From assembly GCF_005082145.1 (NCBI RefSeq), contig NZ_CP034897.1, positions 186,001-250,000 on the forward strand: DNA of 64,000 bases. The letters run 5' to 3'. The stretch comes from Buchnera aphidicola (Aphis craccivora). Its GTDB lineage: Bacteria; Pseudomonadota; Gammaproteobacteria; Enterobacterales; Enterobacteriaceae. A program made the translations under genes and the position numbers. Positions within the stretch are counted from its first letter, which is position 1. Every line of letters starts with the position of its first letter. The notes under the pieces were generated by a model, which saw only the letters and a list, made by a program, of their open reading frames with translations, did not search any database and was not told where the DNA came from. Shown one piece after another: positions 10,909-18,594 of the stretch.

Positions 10909-11508
10909 TTATTCAGAAAAATGTTTATTTAAATATGAAGAAATTCCCTGTAAAGAAGTAGTTATTCCATCTTTTCCTGGTTCCCAATTTGCAGGACATA
11001 CTTCTCCATATTTATTATGAAATTCTATAGCATCTATCATTCGTATAATTTCATTTATATTACGTCCGAATGGAAGATCATTAATAACTTGATGACGTAC
11101 GATCCAATTTTTATCAATTAAAAACGATGCTCTTAATGCAACATTTAGTTCTGGGTGTTCAATACCATAAGATTTTTGAATTTCATGTTTTATATCAGAT
11201 ATCATAGGAAATTTAATTTTTCCAATTCCTCCGTTTTTAGGAAGAATATTTTGCCACGCTTGATGAACAAAAACGCTATCAATAGATACACCTACAATCT
11301 TTACATTTCGTTTTTGAAATTCTTCATAAGATTTGTTAAACTCCATAATTTCAGAAGGACATACAAAAGTAAAATCCATAGGCCAAAAAAATAATATAAT
11401 TGATTGACCATTAGAATATTTTTTCAGATTAAAAGTATTTATTATTTCACCATTACTTAAAATTGCTGGAGCTATAAAATTTGGTGCTTCTTTTGTTACT
11501 AAAACCAT
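10909..11508 (-). CDS. tsa: 2-Cys peroxiredoxin (Tsa/AhpC family)
   Basis: Reduces hydrogen peroxide and alkyl hydroperoxides. The peroxidatic cysteine is C50 in DFTFVCPSE and the resolving cysteine is C171 in GEVCPANWEPG, the typical 2-Cys arrangement. The protein has 199 residues. It carries a GGIG insertion (NGGIGKIKFPM) and a C-terminal extension of about 28 residues after the resolving Cys (ending SSYLNKHFSE), features of the Prx1/Tsa branch rather than E. coli AhpC (187 aa, no GG[L/I]G). The ribosome-binding site AAGGAGAG just before the ATG is one of the strongest in the window and suggests high expression. Its reductant is not encoded nearby. With sodA (16120) it forms the oxidative-stress defence seen here. 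Confidence 0.93.
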   Translation of the reverse strand: MVLVTKEAPNFIAPAILSNGEIINTFNLKKYSNGQSIILFFWPMDFTFVCPSEIMEFNKSYEEFQKRNVKIVGVSIDSVFVHQAWQNILPKNGGIGKIKFPMISDIKHEIQKSYGIEHPELNVALRASFLIDKNWIVRHQVINDLPFGRNINEIIRMIDAIEFHNKYGEVCPANWEPGKDGITTSLQGISSYLNKHFSE

Positions 11509-11590
11509 TTTTCTCTCCTTTTATTTTGAAATAGAATCAAAGCAATTTTTTTGAAAATATTTTATTTAATTAATTTAAAAAAGAGTTTTT

Positions 11591-12256
11591 ATGAATAGTA
11601 GTTTAACTTGGAAAGATCTTTTATCTCAAGAAAAAAAAAAATATTTTTTTAATATTATCAATTATATTAAAAAAGAACGTTTAACGAAAATTATATATCC
11701 TTCTTCAAAAGATATGTTTAAAGCTTTTTTACTAACTGATTTTGATAAAATTAAAGTAGTTATTATTGGGCAGGATCCTTATTTTTCAAATAATCAAGCA
11801 CATGGGCTTGCATTTTCAGTTCCTAAGAATCAAAATATACCACCTTCTTTAAAAAATATATATAAAGAACTAAACAATGATTTTAAAAAAAAATATATAT
11901 TTAATCATGGTTGTCTTGAAAGTTGGGCAAAACAAGGTGTTTTTTTATTAAATACTATTTTAACTGTTGAGTTAGGAAAACCAAAATCTCATAATAATAT
12001 AGGATGGCAAATATTTACTAATAAAGTGATTTCTCATATTAGTAAGTATAAACAATCTATTGTTTTTTTACTCTGGGGAAATGATGCTCAAAAAAAATAT
12101 AATTTAATTGATAATAATAAACATTATATTTTAAAGTCATCACATCCATCTCCATTATCAGCACATCGAGGTTTTTTGGGATGTAAACATTTTTCTAAAA
12201 CCAATGAAATATTAGTTAAATGTAAAAAGAAAGCAATTAATTGGTTTGATATTTAA
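11591..12256 (+). CDS. ung: Uracil-DNA glycosylase
   Basis: Removes uracil from DNA, the first step of base-excision repair. The protein has 221 residues (E. coli 229). The catalytic water-activating motif GQDPYFSNNQAHGLAFSV contains the active-site Asp; the uracil-pocket strand VFLLWGNDAQKK and the DNA-minor-groove loop HPSPLSAHRGFLG are both intact. Near the N-terminus an 11-base A tract (11631-11641) encodes the Lys run after residue 14 in the correct frame. Slippage there would put part of the transcripts out of frame. It faces grpE, with a strong hairpin between. Confidence 0.97.
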   Translation: MNSSLTWKDLLSQEKKKYFFNIINYIKKERLTKIIYPSSKDMFKAFLLTDFDKIKVVIIGQDPYFSNNQAHGLAFSVPKNQNIPPSLKNIYKELNNDFKKKYIFNHGCLESWAKQGVFLLNTILTVELGKPKSHNNIGWQIFTNKVISHISKYKQSIVFLLWGNDAQKKYNLIDNNKHYILKSSHPSPLSAHRGFLGCKHFSKTNEILVKCKKKAINWFDI

Positions 12257-12266
12257 ATTTATACGT

Positions 12267-12303
12267 AAAAATAGAAAAAATTTGAAAAATTTTTTCTATT
12301 TTT
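12267..12303. terminator. Bidirectional AT-rich terminator hairpin, ung/grpE
   Basis: A perfect 16-bp inverted repeat (12267-12282 with 12288-12303) around a TGAAA loop. A-rich left and T-rich right arms give a U-run on both strands. It lies between the convergent ends of ung (12256) and grpE (12351), the expected place for a shared terminator. Confidence 0.75.
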
Positions 12304-12350
12304 ATCTATTTAATAATTTTAATGTTTTTGACAATTAAAAATGTAATTTT

Positions 12351-12926
12351 TTAAATTTTAGAAACTATTACAGATGCTTTACGAATTATAATATTATTAA
12401 AGCTAAAACCTTTTCTTGTCACTTGAATCACATGATCGGGTTGTATTTCTGTTGAACTTTCAGTTAATATAGCATTATGAATTTTTGGATTAAAAGCTTC
12501 ATTTTTTTTACCTTCTATTTTTACTCCAAATTTATATATTATTTTTAATAAAGACTCTAATATTAATTGTATTCCTTGTACTAATGATTCTTTATCTAAG
12601 TTTGACTTTTGAGCGAAAGATAAAGTATCTTCTAAAATATCTATAATAGGAATGATCTTTTTAAAAAATTCTTCTTTTTTTATATTTTTTATATTTTTTA
12701 TTTTTATTTCAGAGTCTTTTTTGATATTTTCTATATATGCTAAATGTCTTAATTTTATATCATGTATTTTTTTTTGATTATTTAATAGTTTTTCTTTTAA
12801 ATCGTTTAATTCATTTTTATTTGTACTTTTAAGTGTAGAAATATTATTTATTTTTTTTTCGTTTTCTTTTTCTTTATCTTTTTTTTCAATATTTTTGTTT
12901 ATTGTTTGTTTTTCTTCAGTATCCAT
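12351..12926 (-). CDS. grpE: Nucleotide exchange factor GrpE
   Basis: Co-chaperone that releases ADP from DnaK. The protein has 191 residues. The first 45 are a charged, low-complexity Lys/Glu/Asn stretch. Residues about 45-115 form the long coiled-coil helix (LKEKLLNNQKKIHDIKLRHL). The C-terminal beta domain has FNPKIHNAI and the end motif PDHVIQVTRKGFSFNNIIIR, equivalent to the usual V-x-QV-x-x-KG[Y/F] signature. It is divergent from nadK, the neighbour of grpE in E. coli too, so this is the ancestral locus. Buchnera genomes are known to carry a second grpE copy elsewhere. Confidence 0.94.
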   Translation of the reverse strand: MDTEEKQTINKNIEKKDKEKENEKKINNISTLKSTNKNELNDLKEKLLNNQKKIHDIKLRHLAYIENIKKDSEIKIKNIKNIKKEEFFKKIIPIIDILEDTLSFAQKSNLDKESLVQGIQLILESLLKIIYKFGVKIEGKKNEAFNPKIHNAILTESSTEIQPDHVIQVTRKGFSFNNIIIRKASVIVSKI

Positions 12927-13037
12927 AATATCACCATTTAAACATTACTGTATTAGTTAAATATAAATTTATTTTTTTATGTTTTTAAGTTGGTTTATGT
13001 ATTGATTAAATATATATTCATTAGGGGTTTTAATGCA

Positions 13038-13916
13038 ATGAAACAATATTTTAATTGTATTGGTATTGTTGGACGTCCTCGTCATTCTAATGCATTAATA
13101 ACACATGAGATACTTTATAAATGGCTAATTAAAAGAGGTTATAAAGTTTTTATTGAATATACTGTTTCTAAAAAATTAAAGTTAAAAAATCCAAACACTG
13201 CTACATTGATAGAAATTGGTCAACTTTGCGATTTAGCTATAGTAATTGGTGGAGATGGAAACTTATTATGTACAGCTCGAATTTTATCATATTTTAATAT
13301 TAAAATCATTGGTATTAATCGAGGAAATTTAGGTTTTTTAACAGACTTAAATCCTGATAATCGATTTAAAAAGTTATCAGAAGTTTTATCTGGAAATTAT
13401 TTTATAGAAAATCGTTTTTTATTAGATGTAAAAATTTACAAGAAAAAAAAACTTTACAAATCTAGTATAGCTGTTAATGAGGTGGTGTTACATCCTAAAT
13501 ATGTAGCTCATATGATAGAATTTGAAGTTTATATTGATGAAAAATTTGCTTTTTCGCAACGTTCAGATGGTTTAATTGTTTCAACTCCAACTGGTTCAAC
13601 AGGTTATTCGCTTTCTGCAGGGGGGCCGATTATAGCAACCTCTTTGGAAGCTATATTATTAATACCAATGTTTCCTCATACTTTGTCAGCTCGACCATTA
13701 GTAATTAGAAGCGATAGTGTAATTTGTTTGAAGTTTTCTAATATAGAAAAAGATTTAAAAATTAGTTGTGATAGCCAAATAGTGTTATCTGTTAATAAAA
13801 ATGAATATGTTTTACTACGAAAAAGTAATTACTATTTAAATCTCGTTCATCCTAAAAGCTATAACTATTTTGAAACTTTAACTTCAAAATTAAATTGGTC
13901 TAAAAAATTTTTTTAA
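13038..13916 (+). CDS. nadK: NAD kinase
   Basis: Phosphorylates NAD to NADP. I place the start at the ATG at 13038, giving 292 residues as in E. coli, with N-terminus [16 protein letters not shown] matching MNNHFKCIGIVGHPRH. A ribosome-binding site TTAGGGG lies about 10 nt upstream. The frame is open for 16 more codons upstream (to an ATG at 12990), but that stretch is unlike the family and would contain the ribosome-binding site. Motifs: the GGDG kinase motif in [22 protein letters not shown], and [17 protein letters not shown]. bamE follows. Confidence 0.96.
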   Translation: MKQYFNCIGIVGRPRHSNALITHEILYKWLIKRGYKVFIEYTVSKKLKLKNPNTATLIEIGQLCDLAIVIGGDGNLLCTARILSYFNIKIIGINRGNLGFLTDLNPDNRFKKLSEVLSGNYFIENRFLLDVKIYKKKKLYKSSIAVNEVVLHPKYVAHMIEFEVYIDEKFAFSQRSDGLIVSTPTGSTGYSLSAGGPIIATSLEAILLIPMFPHTLSARPLVIRSDSVICLKFSNIEKDLKISCDSQIVLSVNKNEYVLLRKSNYYLNLVHPKSYNYFETLTSKLNWSKKFF

Positions 13917-13991
13917 AATTATATAATTTTTTAAGATTAAATATAATGCTTGAATTTTATATTTTATAAATTACTAGGAAATAATTTATTA

Positions 13992-14312
13992 ATGAATACT
14001 CATATAATTAAAATATTATTAATAACTTTTTTGTTAACTAGTTGTGCATTTTTAGGTGATAAAAATTATAGCTTTAATAATATAGATGAGTTTGATTTCA
14101 GTGTAAATGAGTTTCAAAAAAAATATAAAGATATGACAAGAGAACAAATAATTTATATTTTTGGAAACCCAATAATTTCTGATTCTTTTAGTGATGCTTA
14201 TCATTATATTTTTTGTAAACAGTCTGAAAAAAATATATGCCAAAAAACAATGTTGAATATTTTTTTTAAAAACAATAAAGTTTCTTATTTTAGTATTGAA
14301 AAATTGAAATAA
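13992..14312 (+). CDS. bamE: Outer-membrane assembly lipoprotein BamE
   Basis: Small lipoprotein subunit of the BAM complex that inserts beta-barrel proteins into the outer membrane (old name smpA). I choose the ATG at 13992 (106 residues): it gives a signal peptide MNTHIIKILLITFLLTSC with lipobox LTSC, while the frame's first ATG at 13950 would put 14 non-signal residues in front. The mature part keeps the SmpA/OmlA core: DMTREQIIYIFGNPIISDSF followed by a beta strand YHYIFCKQ and TMLNIFFKNNKVS. ssrA lies tail to tail 20 bp downstream on the other strand. Confidence 0.92.
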   Translation: MNTHIIKILLITFLLTSCAFLGDKNYSFNNIDEFDFSVNEFQKKYKDMTREQIIYIFGNPIISDSFSDAYHYIFCKQSEKNICQKTMLNIFFKNNKVSYFSIEKLK

Positions 14313-14332
14313 ATGATAAAATTTAAGTATTT

Positions 14333-14701
14333 TGGAGCTGGCGGGATTTGAACCCGCGTCCAAAATTTCTATAAATAAAGATACTACATGCTTAGTTTTT
14401 CTTTATATTAAATTCTTTTCCTAATTTAGAAAAACTTATTTTAGGAGTATAGCTTAAAAAAATTTTTACGTGTTATTATTAAGCTTTTTCACGTTTTCTC
14501 TTTAATTAATGACCTTTAGTAGTTTCTCGTTATAAAAGAGATAATTTTGAGAATAAAGGGCATTTTACAGTTTTTTAAGCTGCTAATGCGTAGTTTTGTT
14601 TATTGTTTGTAGCTATTGTTTTACGGCTTTTTTACGAGGCAAACCGTTCCTCGGCATGCACTTTATTTTTTTGATAATCTTGTCGAATCCAGAACAGCCC
14701 C
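14333..14701 (-). ncRNA. ssrA: Transfer-messenger RNA (tmRNA)
   Basis: Rescues stalled ribosomes and tags the nascent peptide for degradation. The 5' end reads GGGGCTGTTCTGGATTCGAC from 14701. The 3' end carries a T-arm (GCGGG, TTCAAAT loop, CCCGC) and CAGCTCCA at 14340-14333. The 7-bp acceptor stem GGGGCUG/CAGCUCC includes the G3-U70 wobble recognised by alanyl-tRNA synthetase. The tag-coding region is at 14575-14613. Two oddities: the 3' CCA is not encoded (the gene continues as AAA after the discriminator region), and the usual GCA resume codon reads ACA. Length is about 369 nt, similar to E. coli. Confidence 0.97.
14575..14613 (-). other. ssrA: tmRNA proteolysis-tag reading frame
   Basis: Read on the minus strand, the codons before the TAA stop (14575-14577) give ...T-N-N-K-Q-N-Y-A-L-A-A, ending in the YALAA degron seen in E. 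coli. By alignment with the E. coli context TAGTC-GCA-AAC, the resume codon here is ACA (14608-14610) in TAGCT-ACA-AAC. An Ala codon GCT stands one triplet earlier (14611-14613). The tag is therefore TNNKQNYALAA or ATNNKQNYALAA after the tmRNA-borne alanine. Confidence 0.85.
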
Positions 14702-14734
14702 ATATTTCTAGATTAAAAATAAACTAATTCATTA

Positions 14735-14762
14735 GTATTACAAAAAAAAATAAAGTTGTCTA
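14735..14762 (-). promoter_or_regulatory. Possible sigma70 promoter of ssrA
   Basis: On the minus strand upstream of the mature tmRNA 5' end: TAGACA (14762-14757), a 16-bp spacer and TAATAC (14740-14735). The start point would lie about 25-30 nt before the mature 5' end, which suits a precursor trimmed by RNase P. AT-rich context makes chance matches common. Confidence 0.35.
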
Positions 14763-14842
14763 TAAAATATTTTTAAAGTATTTAAACTTAAAAGTCATTT
14801 CTAATATTTTTTATATTTATAAATTTTATAATGGAGTAAAGT

Positions 14843-15169
14843 ATGGATGTAATTCAAAAAATAGAACGTCAAATTAAAGATAATATTATTTTAATTTACA
14901 TGAAAGGAACGCCTAGTGCTCCTAGTTGTGGTTTTTCTGCTCAAGCTGTGCAAGCCTTATCAGTATGTGGAGAAAAATTTGCATATGTAGATATATTAGA
15001 ACACACAGATATTAGAAGAGAATTGCCTAAATATGCAAATTGGCCTACATTTCCTCAATTATGGATAGATGGTGAGTTAATAGGAGGTTGTAGTATTATA
15101 ATGGAAATGCTTCAAAATGGAGAATTACAGAAGTTAATAGCTAAAACAACAAATAAATATAAGAAATAA
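14843..15169 (+). CDS. grxD: Monothiol glutaredoxin
   Basis: CGFS-type monothiol glutaredoxin (Grx4), which binds and transfers a [2Fe-2S] cluster with glutathione and is often linked to iron-sulfur assembly. It has 108 residues (E. coli 115). The signature is PSCGFSAQAVQAL near residue 30, followed by ELPKYANWPTFPQLWIDGELIGG, nearly identical to E. coli Grx4. The ATG at 14843 has a GGAG ribosome-binding site 6 nt upstream. It could work with ErpA (43564) in cluster delivery. Confidence 0.97.
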   Translation: MDVIQKIERQIKDNIILIYMKGTPSAPSCGFSAQAVQALSVCGEKFAYVDILEHTDIRRELPKYANWPTFPQLWIDGELIGGCSIIMEMLQNGELQKLIAKTTNKYKK

Positions 15170-15194
15170 AATGTAATTTATCTAACTATTTTTA

Positions 15195-15248
15195 AAAAAG
15201 ATATGACATTTTTGGAAAACAAAACTATTATTAATGTCATATCTTTTT
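15195..15248. terminator. Bidirectional terminator hairpin, grxD/rnt
   Basis: Perfect 16-bp inverted repeat (15195-15210 with 15233-15248; core GATATGACATT/AATGTCATATC) with a 22-nt loop. An A-run precedes the left arm and a T-run ends the right arm, so both strands get a U tract. It lies between the convergent ends of grxD and rnt. Confidence 0.75.
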
Positions 15249-15285
15249 GTAATGATATAAATTTTATAAAAAATAAAATAATATT

Positions 15286-15948
15286 TTAATTTTTTAAAAA
15301 AATGTTGTTATTTTTTATGTCAACTGGCCATCCACCTAAGTATTTCCAACGATTAACTAATTCACAAAAAAGATTTGCAGTTTGTAAAGTATCGTAAAGG
15401 GCAGAATGAGCTTGATTATTATCAAATGTTAATCCAATAGCCTTGCATGCTTTAGCTAGAACTGTTTCTCCGACAACTAATGCACTTAGTGCTGCTGTAT
15501 CAAATGTAACAAATGGATGAAACGGATTTTTTTTAATTTGAACCCGTTGTATTGCTGCCATTAAAAAATTATGATCAAAACTAGCATTATGTGCAACCAC
15601 AATACCTTTTCTACAACCTTCTGTTTTTATTCCTTGTTTAACTGTTTCTAATATTGATTTAATTGCTAATTTTTCACTAATAGCGCCACGTAATGGATTA
15701 AATGGATCAATTTTATTAAACGCAATAGCATCGGAATTAATAATAGATCCTTTAAACGGTTTAATATGAAAGTGAAGTGTATTTGCTTTATGTAACCAAC
15801 CTAATTTATCCATTTTTAACGTTATCAAAGCAATTTCTAATAATGCATCGGTTTTCGGGTTAAAACCAGCTGTTTCAATATCAATAACGACAGGATAAAA
15901 ACTTCGAAATCGATTATTTAATAAATTAAAATCTTGCGTTGTAGACAT
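15286..15948 (-). CDS. rnt: Ribonuclease T
   Basis: DEDD-family 3'-5' exoribonuclease that trims the ends of tRNA and other stable RNA. The protein has 220 residues, close to E. coli. The metal-binding acidic residues are visible in [11 protein letters not shown] (first Asp and Glu), [11 protein letters not shown] (Asp) and [12 protein letters not shown] (His and Asp of the DEDDh type). A Buchnera tRNA gene without an encoded CCA, and the CCA-less ssrA nearby, depend on such 3' trimming before CCA addition, but that link is inference. It is convergent with grxD. Confidence 0.97.
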   Translation of the reverse strand: MSTTQDFNLLNNRFRSFYPVVIDIETAGFNPKTDALLEIALITLKMDKLGWLHKANTLHFHIKPFKGSIINSDAIAFNKIDPFNPLRGAISEKLAIKSILETVKQGIKTEGCRKGIVVAHNASFDHNFLMAAIQRVQIKKNPFHPFVTFDTAALSALVVGETVLAKACKAIGLTFDNNQAHSALYDTLQTANLFCELVNRWKYLGGWPVDIKNNNIFLKN

Positions 15949-16119
15949 TTACATCTCATTTAAAAAGTATCGTTTTTATTTAATAAAATTAATTTTTATA
16001 TTTATTATGATTCTTGTTTATTATGCAGTAATTGTACTATAATTTAATATAATATTTAAAATCAAATTTTTAATTTAATTTTTTTATATATATATTTTAC
16101 ATTTAAATAGGAAAATAAA

Positions 16120-16731
16120 ATGAGTTATTCTTTACCTGTAATACCTTATTCATATGATTCTTTAGAACCTTATTTTGATACAGAAACAATGAAAATTCAT
16201 CATACAAAACATCATCAAAATTATATTAATAACACTAATGCTATTTTGAAAGATACAGCTTTTTCTGCCCTTTCAATTGAAGAGCTTATGTCTATATTTA
16301 ACGAAATAAGTTTAGAAAATAAAAATTCATTGCGAAATAATGCAGGCGGACATATAAATCATAGTTTTTTTTGGGAATCCTTAAAAATTAATACTGTATT
16401 AAATAGAAATATAAAATTAGAGTTAGATAAAAATTTTGGAAGTTTTGAATCTTTTAAACATCAATTTGAAGAAATTGCTATGAAACATTTTGGCTCAGGT
16501 TGGGTTTGGTTAGTTAATAAAAATGGTAAACTTGATATAGTATCTACCATAAATCAAGATAATCCATTAATGGGTAAATTAATATCAAATACTTATGGTG
16601 ATCCTATTTTAGGTTTGGATATTTGGGAGCATGCGTATTATTTAAAATATCAAAATAAAAAATTAGATTATATTAAAGCATTTTGGAATGTGGTAAATTG
16701 GGATAAAGTTGATAGTCGTTTGCAAAAATAA
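16120..16731 (+). CDS. sodA: Superoxide dismutase [Mn]
   Basis: Converts superoxide to hydrogen peroxide, which the nearby peroxiredoxin can remove. The protein has 203 residues. Metal ligands fall in the usual places: His in [11 protein letters not shown] near 27, His in [10 protein letters not shown] near 82, and Asp and His in [11 protein letters not shown] near 168-172. The Gly-Gly before HINHSFFW and the overall match to E. coli SodA favour manganese. It stands alone in its own transcription unit with a hairpin just downstream. Confidence 0.97.
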   Translation: MSYSLPVIPYSYDSLEPYFDTETMKIHHTKHHQNYINNTNAILKDTAFSALSIEELMSIFNEISLENKNSLRNNAGGHINHSFFWESLKINTVLNRNIKLELDKNFGSFESFKHQFEEIAMKHFGSGWVWLVNKNGKLDIVSTINQDNPLMGKLISNTYGDPILGLDIWEHAYYLKYQNKKLDYIKAFWNVVNWDKVDSRLQK

Positions 16732-16744
16732 AATTTTATATTTA

Positions 16745-16776
16745 AAAACATATAATATACCTATATTATATGTTTT
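16745..16776 (+). terminator. Terminator hairpin after sodA
   Basis: Perfect 15-bp inverted repeat (16745-16759 with 16762-16776; AAAACATATAATATA paired with its complement) separated by CC, 13 bp after the sodA stop. In practice the loop must open to about 4 nt. It has no G+C-rich stem, like most hairpins in this window. Confidence 0.65.
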
Positions 16777-16811
16777 AATAAAAAATTTTAGAAAAATTTA
16801 AAGGATTATTT

Positions 16812-17360
16812 TTGAGTATTATTAAAATGATTGTAGGACTATCTAATCCTAAAAATAAATATCATAATACACGTCACAATATAGGTTCTTGGTATATTTA
16901 TTCTTTAGCTAAAAATTTTAACACTCTATTAAAAAAAGAAAAAAAATTTTTTGGTTTTGTTGCTTCTATTGATATATATTCAAATAATATTCGTTTGTTT
17001 ATACCTAATATTTTTATGAATATTAATGGTAGCGCAATATATAAAATAGCTTCATTTTATAATATTAATTTAAATGAAATATTAATAGCACACGATGACT
17101 TGGATTTAGAATCTGGACAATCAAAGCTAAAATATAGCTATGGACATAGTGGTCATAATGGTTTAAGAAGCATTATTAATATTTTTAATAAAAAAATAAA
17201 TTTTTATAGGTTTAGGATTGGTATTGGCCGACCAAAAAATAAAAAAGACATATCATCTTTTGTACTTTCAGCTCCTACAACAACAGAAATTGATTTAATT
17301 AATATATCTATTCAATATGCTATAAAAGAAACTCTTATATTATTGAGTAATACTTCTTAA
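16812..17360 (+). CDS. pth: Peptidyl-tRNA hydrolase
   Basis: Hydrolyses peptidyl-tRNA released by abortive translation. The protein has 182 residues (E. coli 194; the C-terminal tail is shorter). The start is TTG at 16812, giving [14 protein letters not shown] to match E. coli MTIKLIVGLANPG. An AAGGA ribosome-binding site is about 6 nt upstream, and the next ATG would cut into the first strand. Catalytic residues: Asn in VGLSNP, His in NTRHNIGSW, Asp in IAHDDLDL; also [12 protein letters not shown] and RIGIGRP. ychF follows 65 bp downstream, the same neighbour as in E. coli. Confidence 0.97.
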   Translation: MSIIKMIVGLSNPKNKYHNTRHNIGSWYIYSLAKNFNTLLKKEKKFFGFVASIDIYSNNIRLFIPNIFMNINGSAIYKIASFYNINLNEILIAHDDLDLESGQSKLKYSYGHSGHNGLRSIINIFNKKINFYRFRIGIGRPKNKKDISSFVLSAPTTTEIDLINISIQYAIKETLILLSNTS

Positions 17361-17425
17361 TTAAATAAAAATTATTTTATTATCTTAACATAAAATAAAG
17401 TTATTTATTTTAAGGATATAAAAAT

Positions 17426-18514
17426 ATGGGTTTTAAATGTGGTATTATAGGTCTTCCTAATGTTGGAAAATCTACTTTATTTAATGCATTAACTAAAGGA
17501 AATTCTGCAATTGCAAATTTTCCATTTTGTACTATCAAACCGAATGTTGGAATAGTTTCAGTTCCTGATATTCGTATCGATGAACTTTCTAAAATTGTTT
17601 CTCCTAAGAAAATAGTAAATGCATATATAGAATTTGTAGATATTGCTGGTCTAGTTAAAGGAGCATCTAAAGGTGAGGGTTTGGGTAATCAATTTTTAAG
17701 TAATATTAGAGACACTCAAGCTATTGCACATGTTGTAAGATGCTTTAAAGATGATAATATCAGTCATATTTATAATGAAATTAAACCTGCAAATGATGTA
17801 GATATAATTAATTCCGAGCTTATATTATCTGATTTTGATACTTGTGAGAAATCTATATCAAGATTAGAAAAAAACTTAAAATATGATATAAAAGAAACAG
17901 AAAAAAAATTAATTGTTTTAAATAAATGTATTGATCATTTAAAAAATTTTTTAATGCTTAAAACTTTAAAATTAAATGAAATAGAAAAAAAAATAATTAG
18001 TAACTTTCGGTTTTTAACTTTAAAACCAACAATGTATATTGCAAATATAAATGAGAATAAAGAATCTTTGATTTTTTTAAATGAATTAAAGGAAATAGCA
18101 AAAAAAGATAATTCTTTAGTTGTTCCTATTTCTTCAAATTTAGAATTAGATTTGATACAAATGGATAAAAAAGAGCAAAAAGATTTTATGCAAGCTTTTA
18201 ACATAAGAAATTTAGGATTAAATCAGATAATTGAATACGGTTATAAAATACTTGATTTAATAACATTTTTTACAGTTGGAATTAAAGAAATTCATGCATG
18301 GTCTATACCTAATGGTAGCACGAGTATTCAAGCGGCTCATAAAATTCATAGTGATTTTAGTAAAGGTTTTATTCGAGCACAAATTATTAAATATGTAGAT
18401 TTCATTCAGTATAAAAGTGAAATTAAAGTTAAAGAAATGGGTAAATGTAAAATTGAAGGAAAAGATTATAAAATTAAAGATGGTGATATTGTTAACTTTT
18501 TATTTAACATTTAA
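17426..18514 (+). CDS. ychF: Redox-responsive ATPase/GTPase YchF (Obg-like)
   Basis: Obg-family P-loop protein that binds the ribosome; it prefers ATP to GTP in studied members. The protein has 362 residues, the normal length. The P-loop is GLPNVGKSTLFNAL (about 9-22), switch II is DIAGLVKGASKGEGLGNQF, and a coiled-coil insertion runs from about 125 to 200. The C-terminal TGS domain begins near 278 and contains EIHAWSIPNGSTSIQAAHKIH and ends with GKDYKIKDGDIVNFLFN. It is co-directional with pth. Confidence 0.97.
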   Translation: MGFKCGIIGLPNVGKSTLFNALTKGNSAIANFPFCTIKPNVGIVSVPDIRIDELSKIVSPKKIVNAYIEFVDIAGLVKGASKGEGLGNQFLSNIRDTQAIAHVVRCFKDDNISHIYNEIKPANDVDIINSELILSDFDTCEKSISRLEKNLKYDIKETEKKLIVLNKCIDHLKNFLMLKTLKLNEIEKKIISNFRFLTLKPTMYIANINENKESLIFLNELKEIAKKDNSLVVPISSNLELDLIQMDKKEQKDFMQAFNIRNLGLNQIIEYGYKILDLITFFTVGIKEIHAWSIPNGSTSIQAAHKIHSDFSKGFIRAQIIKYVDFIQYKSEIKVKEMGKCKIEGKDYKIKDGDIVNFLFNI

Positions 18515-18557
18515 AAATTATTTAATTGTTTAATATTATAATATTCTTTATTTTTTA

Positions 18558-18590
18558 TTAGAGAGGGAAGTTGTCCTCTCTAATTTTTTA
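18558..18590 (+). terminator. Rho-independent terminator after ychF
   Basis: Nine-bp perfect stem TTAGAGAGG/CCTCTCTAA (18558-18566 with 18575-18583), 8-nt loop, then a T6 run. This is the most classical terminator in the window. It lies between convergent ychF and thrC, but only the plus strand has the T-run. Confidence 0.8.
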
Positions 18591-18594
18591 GTTT

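Noticed and set aside
12990-13037. Earlier start of nadK giving 16 more residues
   Set aside because: The extra residues do not match the family and would bury the TTAGGGG ribosome-binding site.
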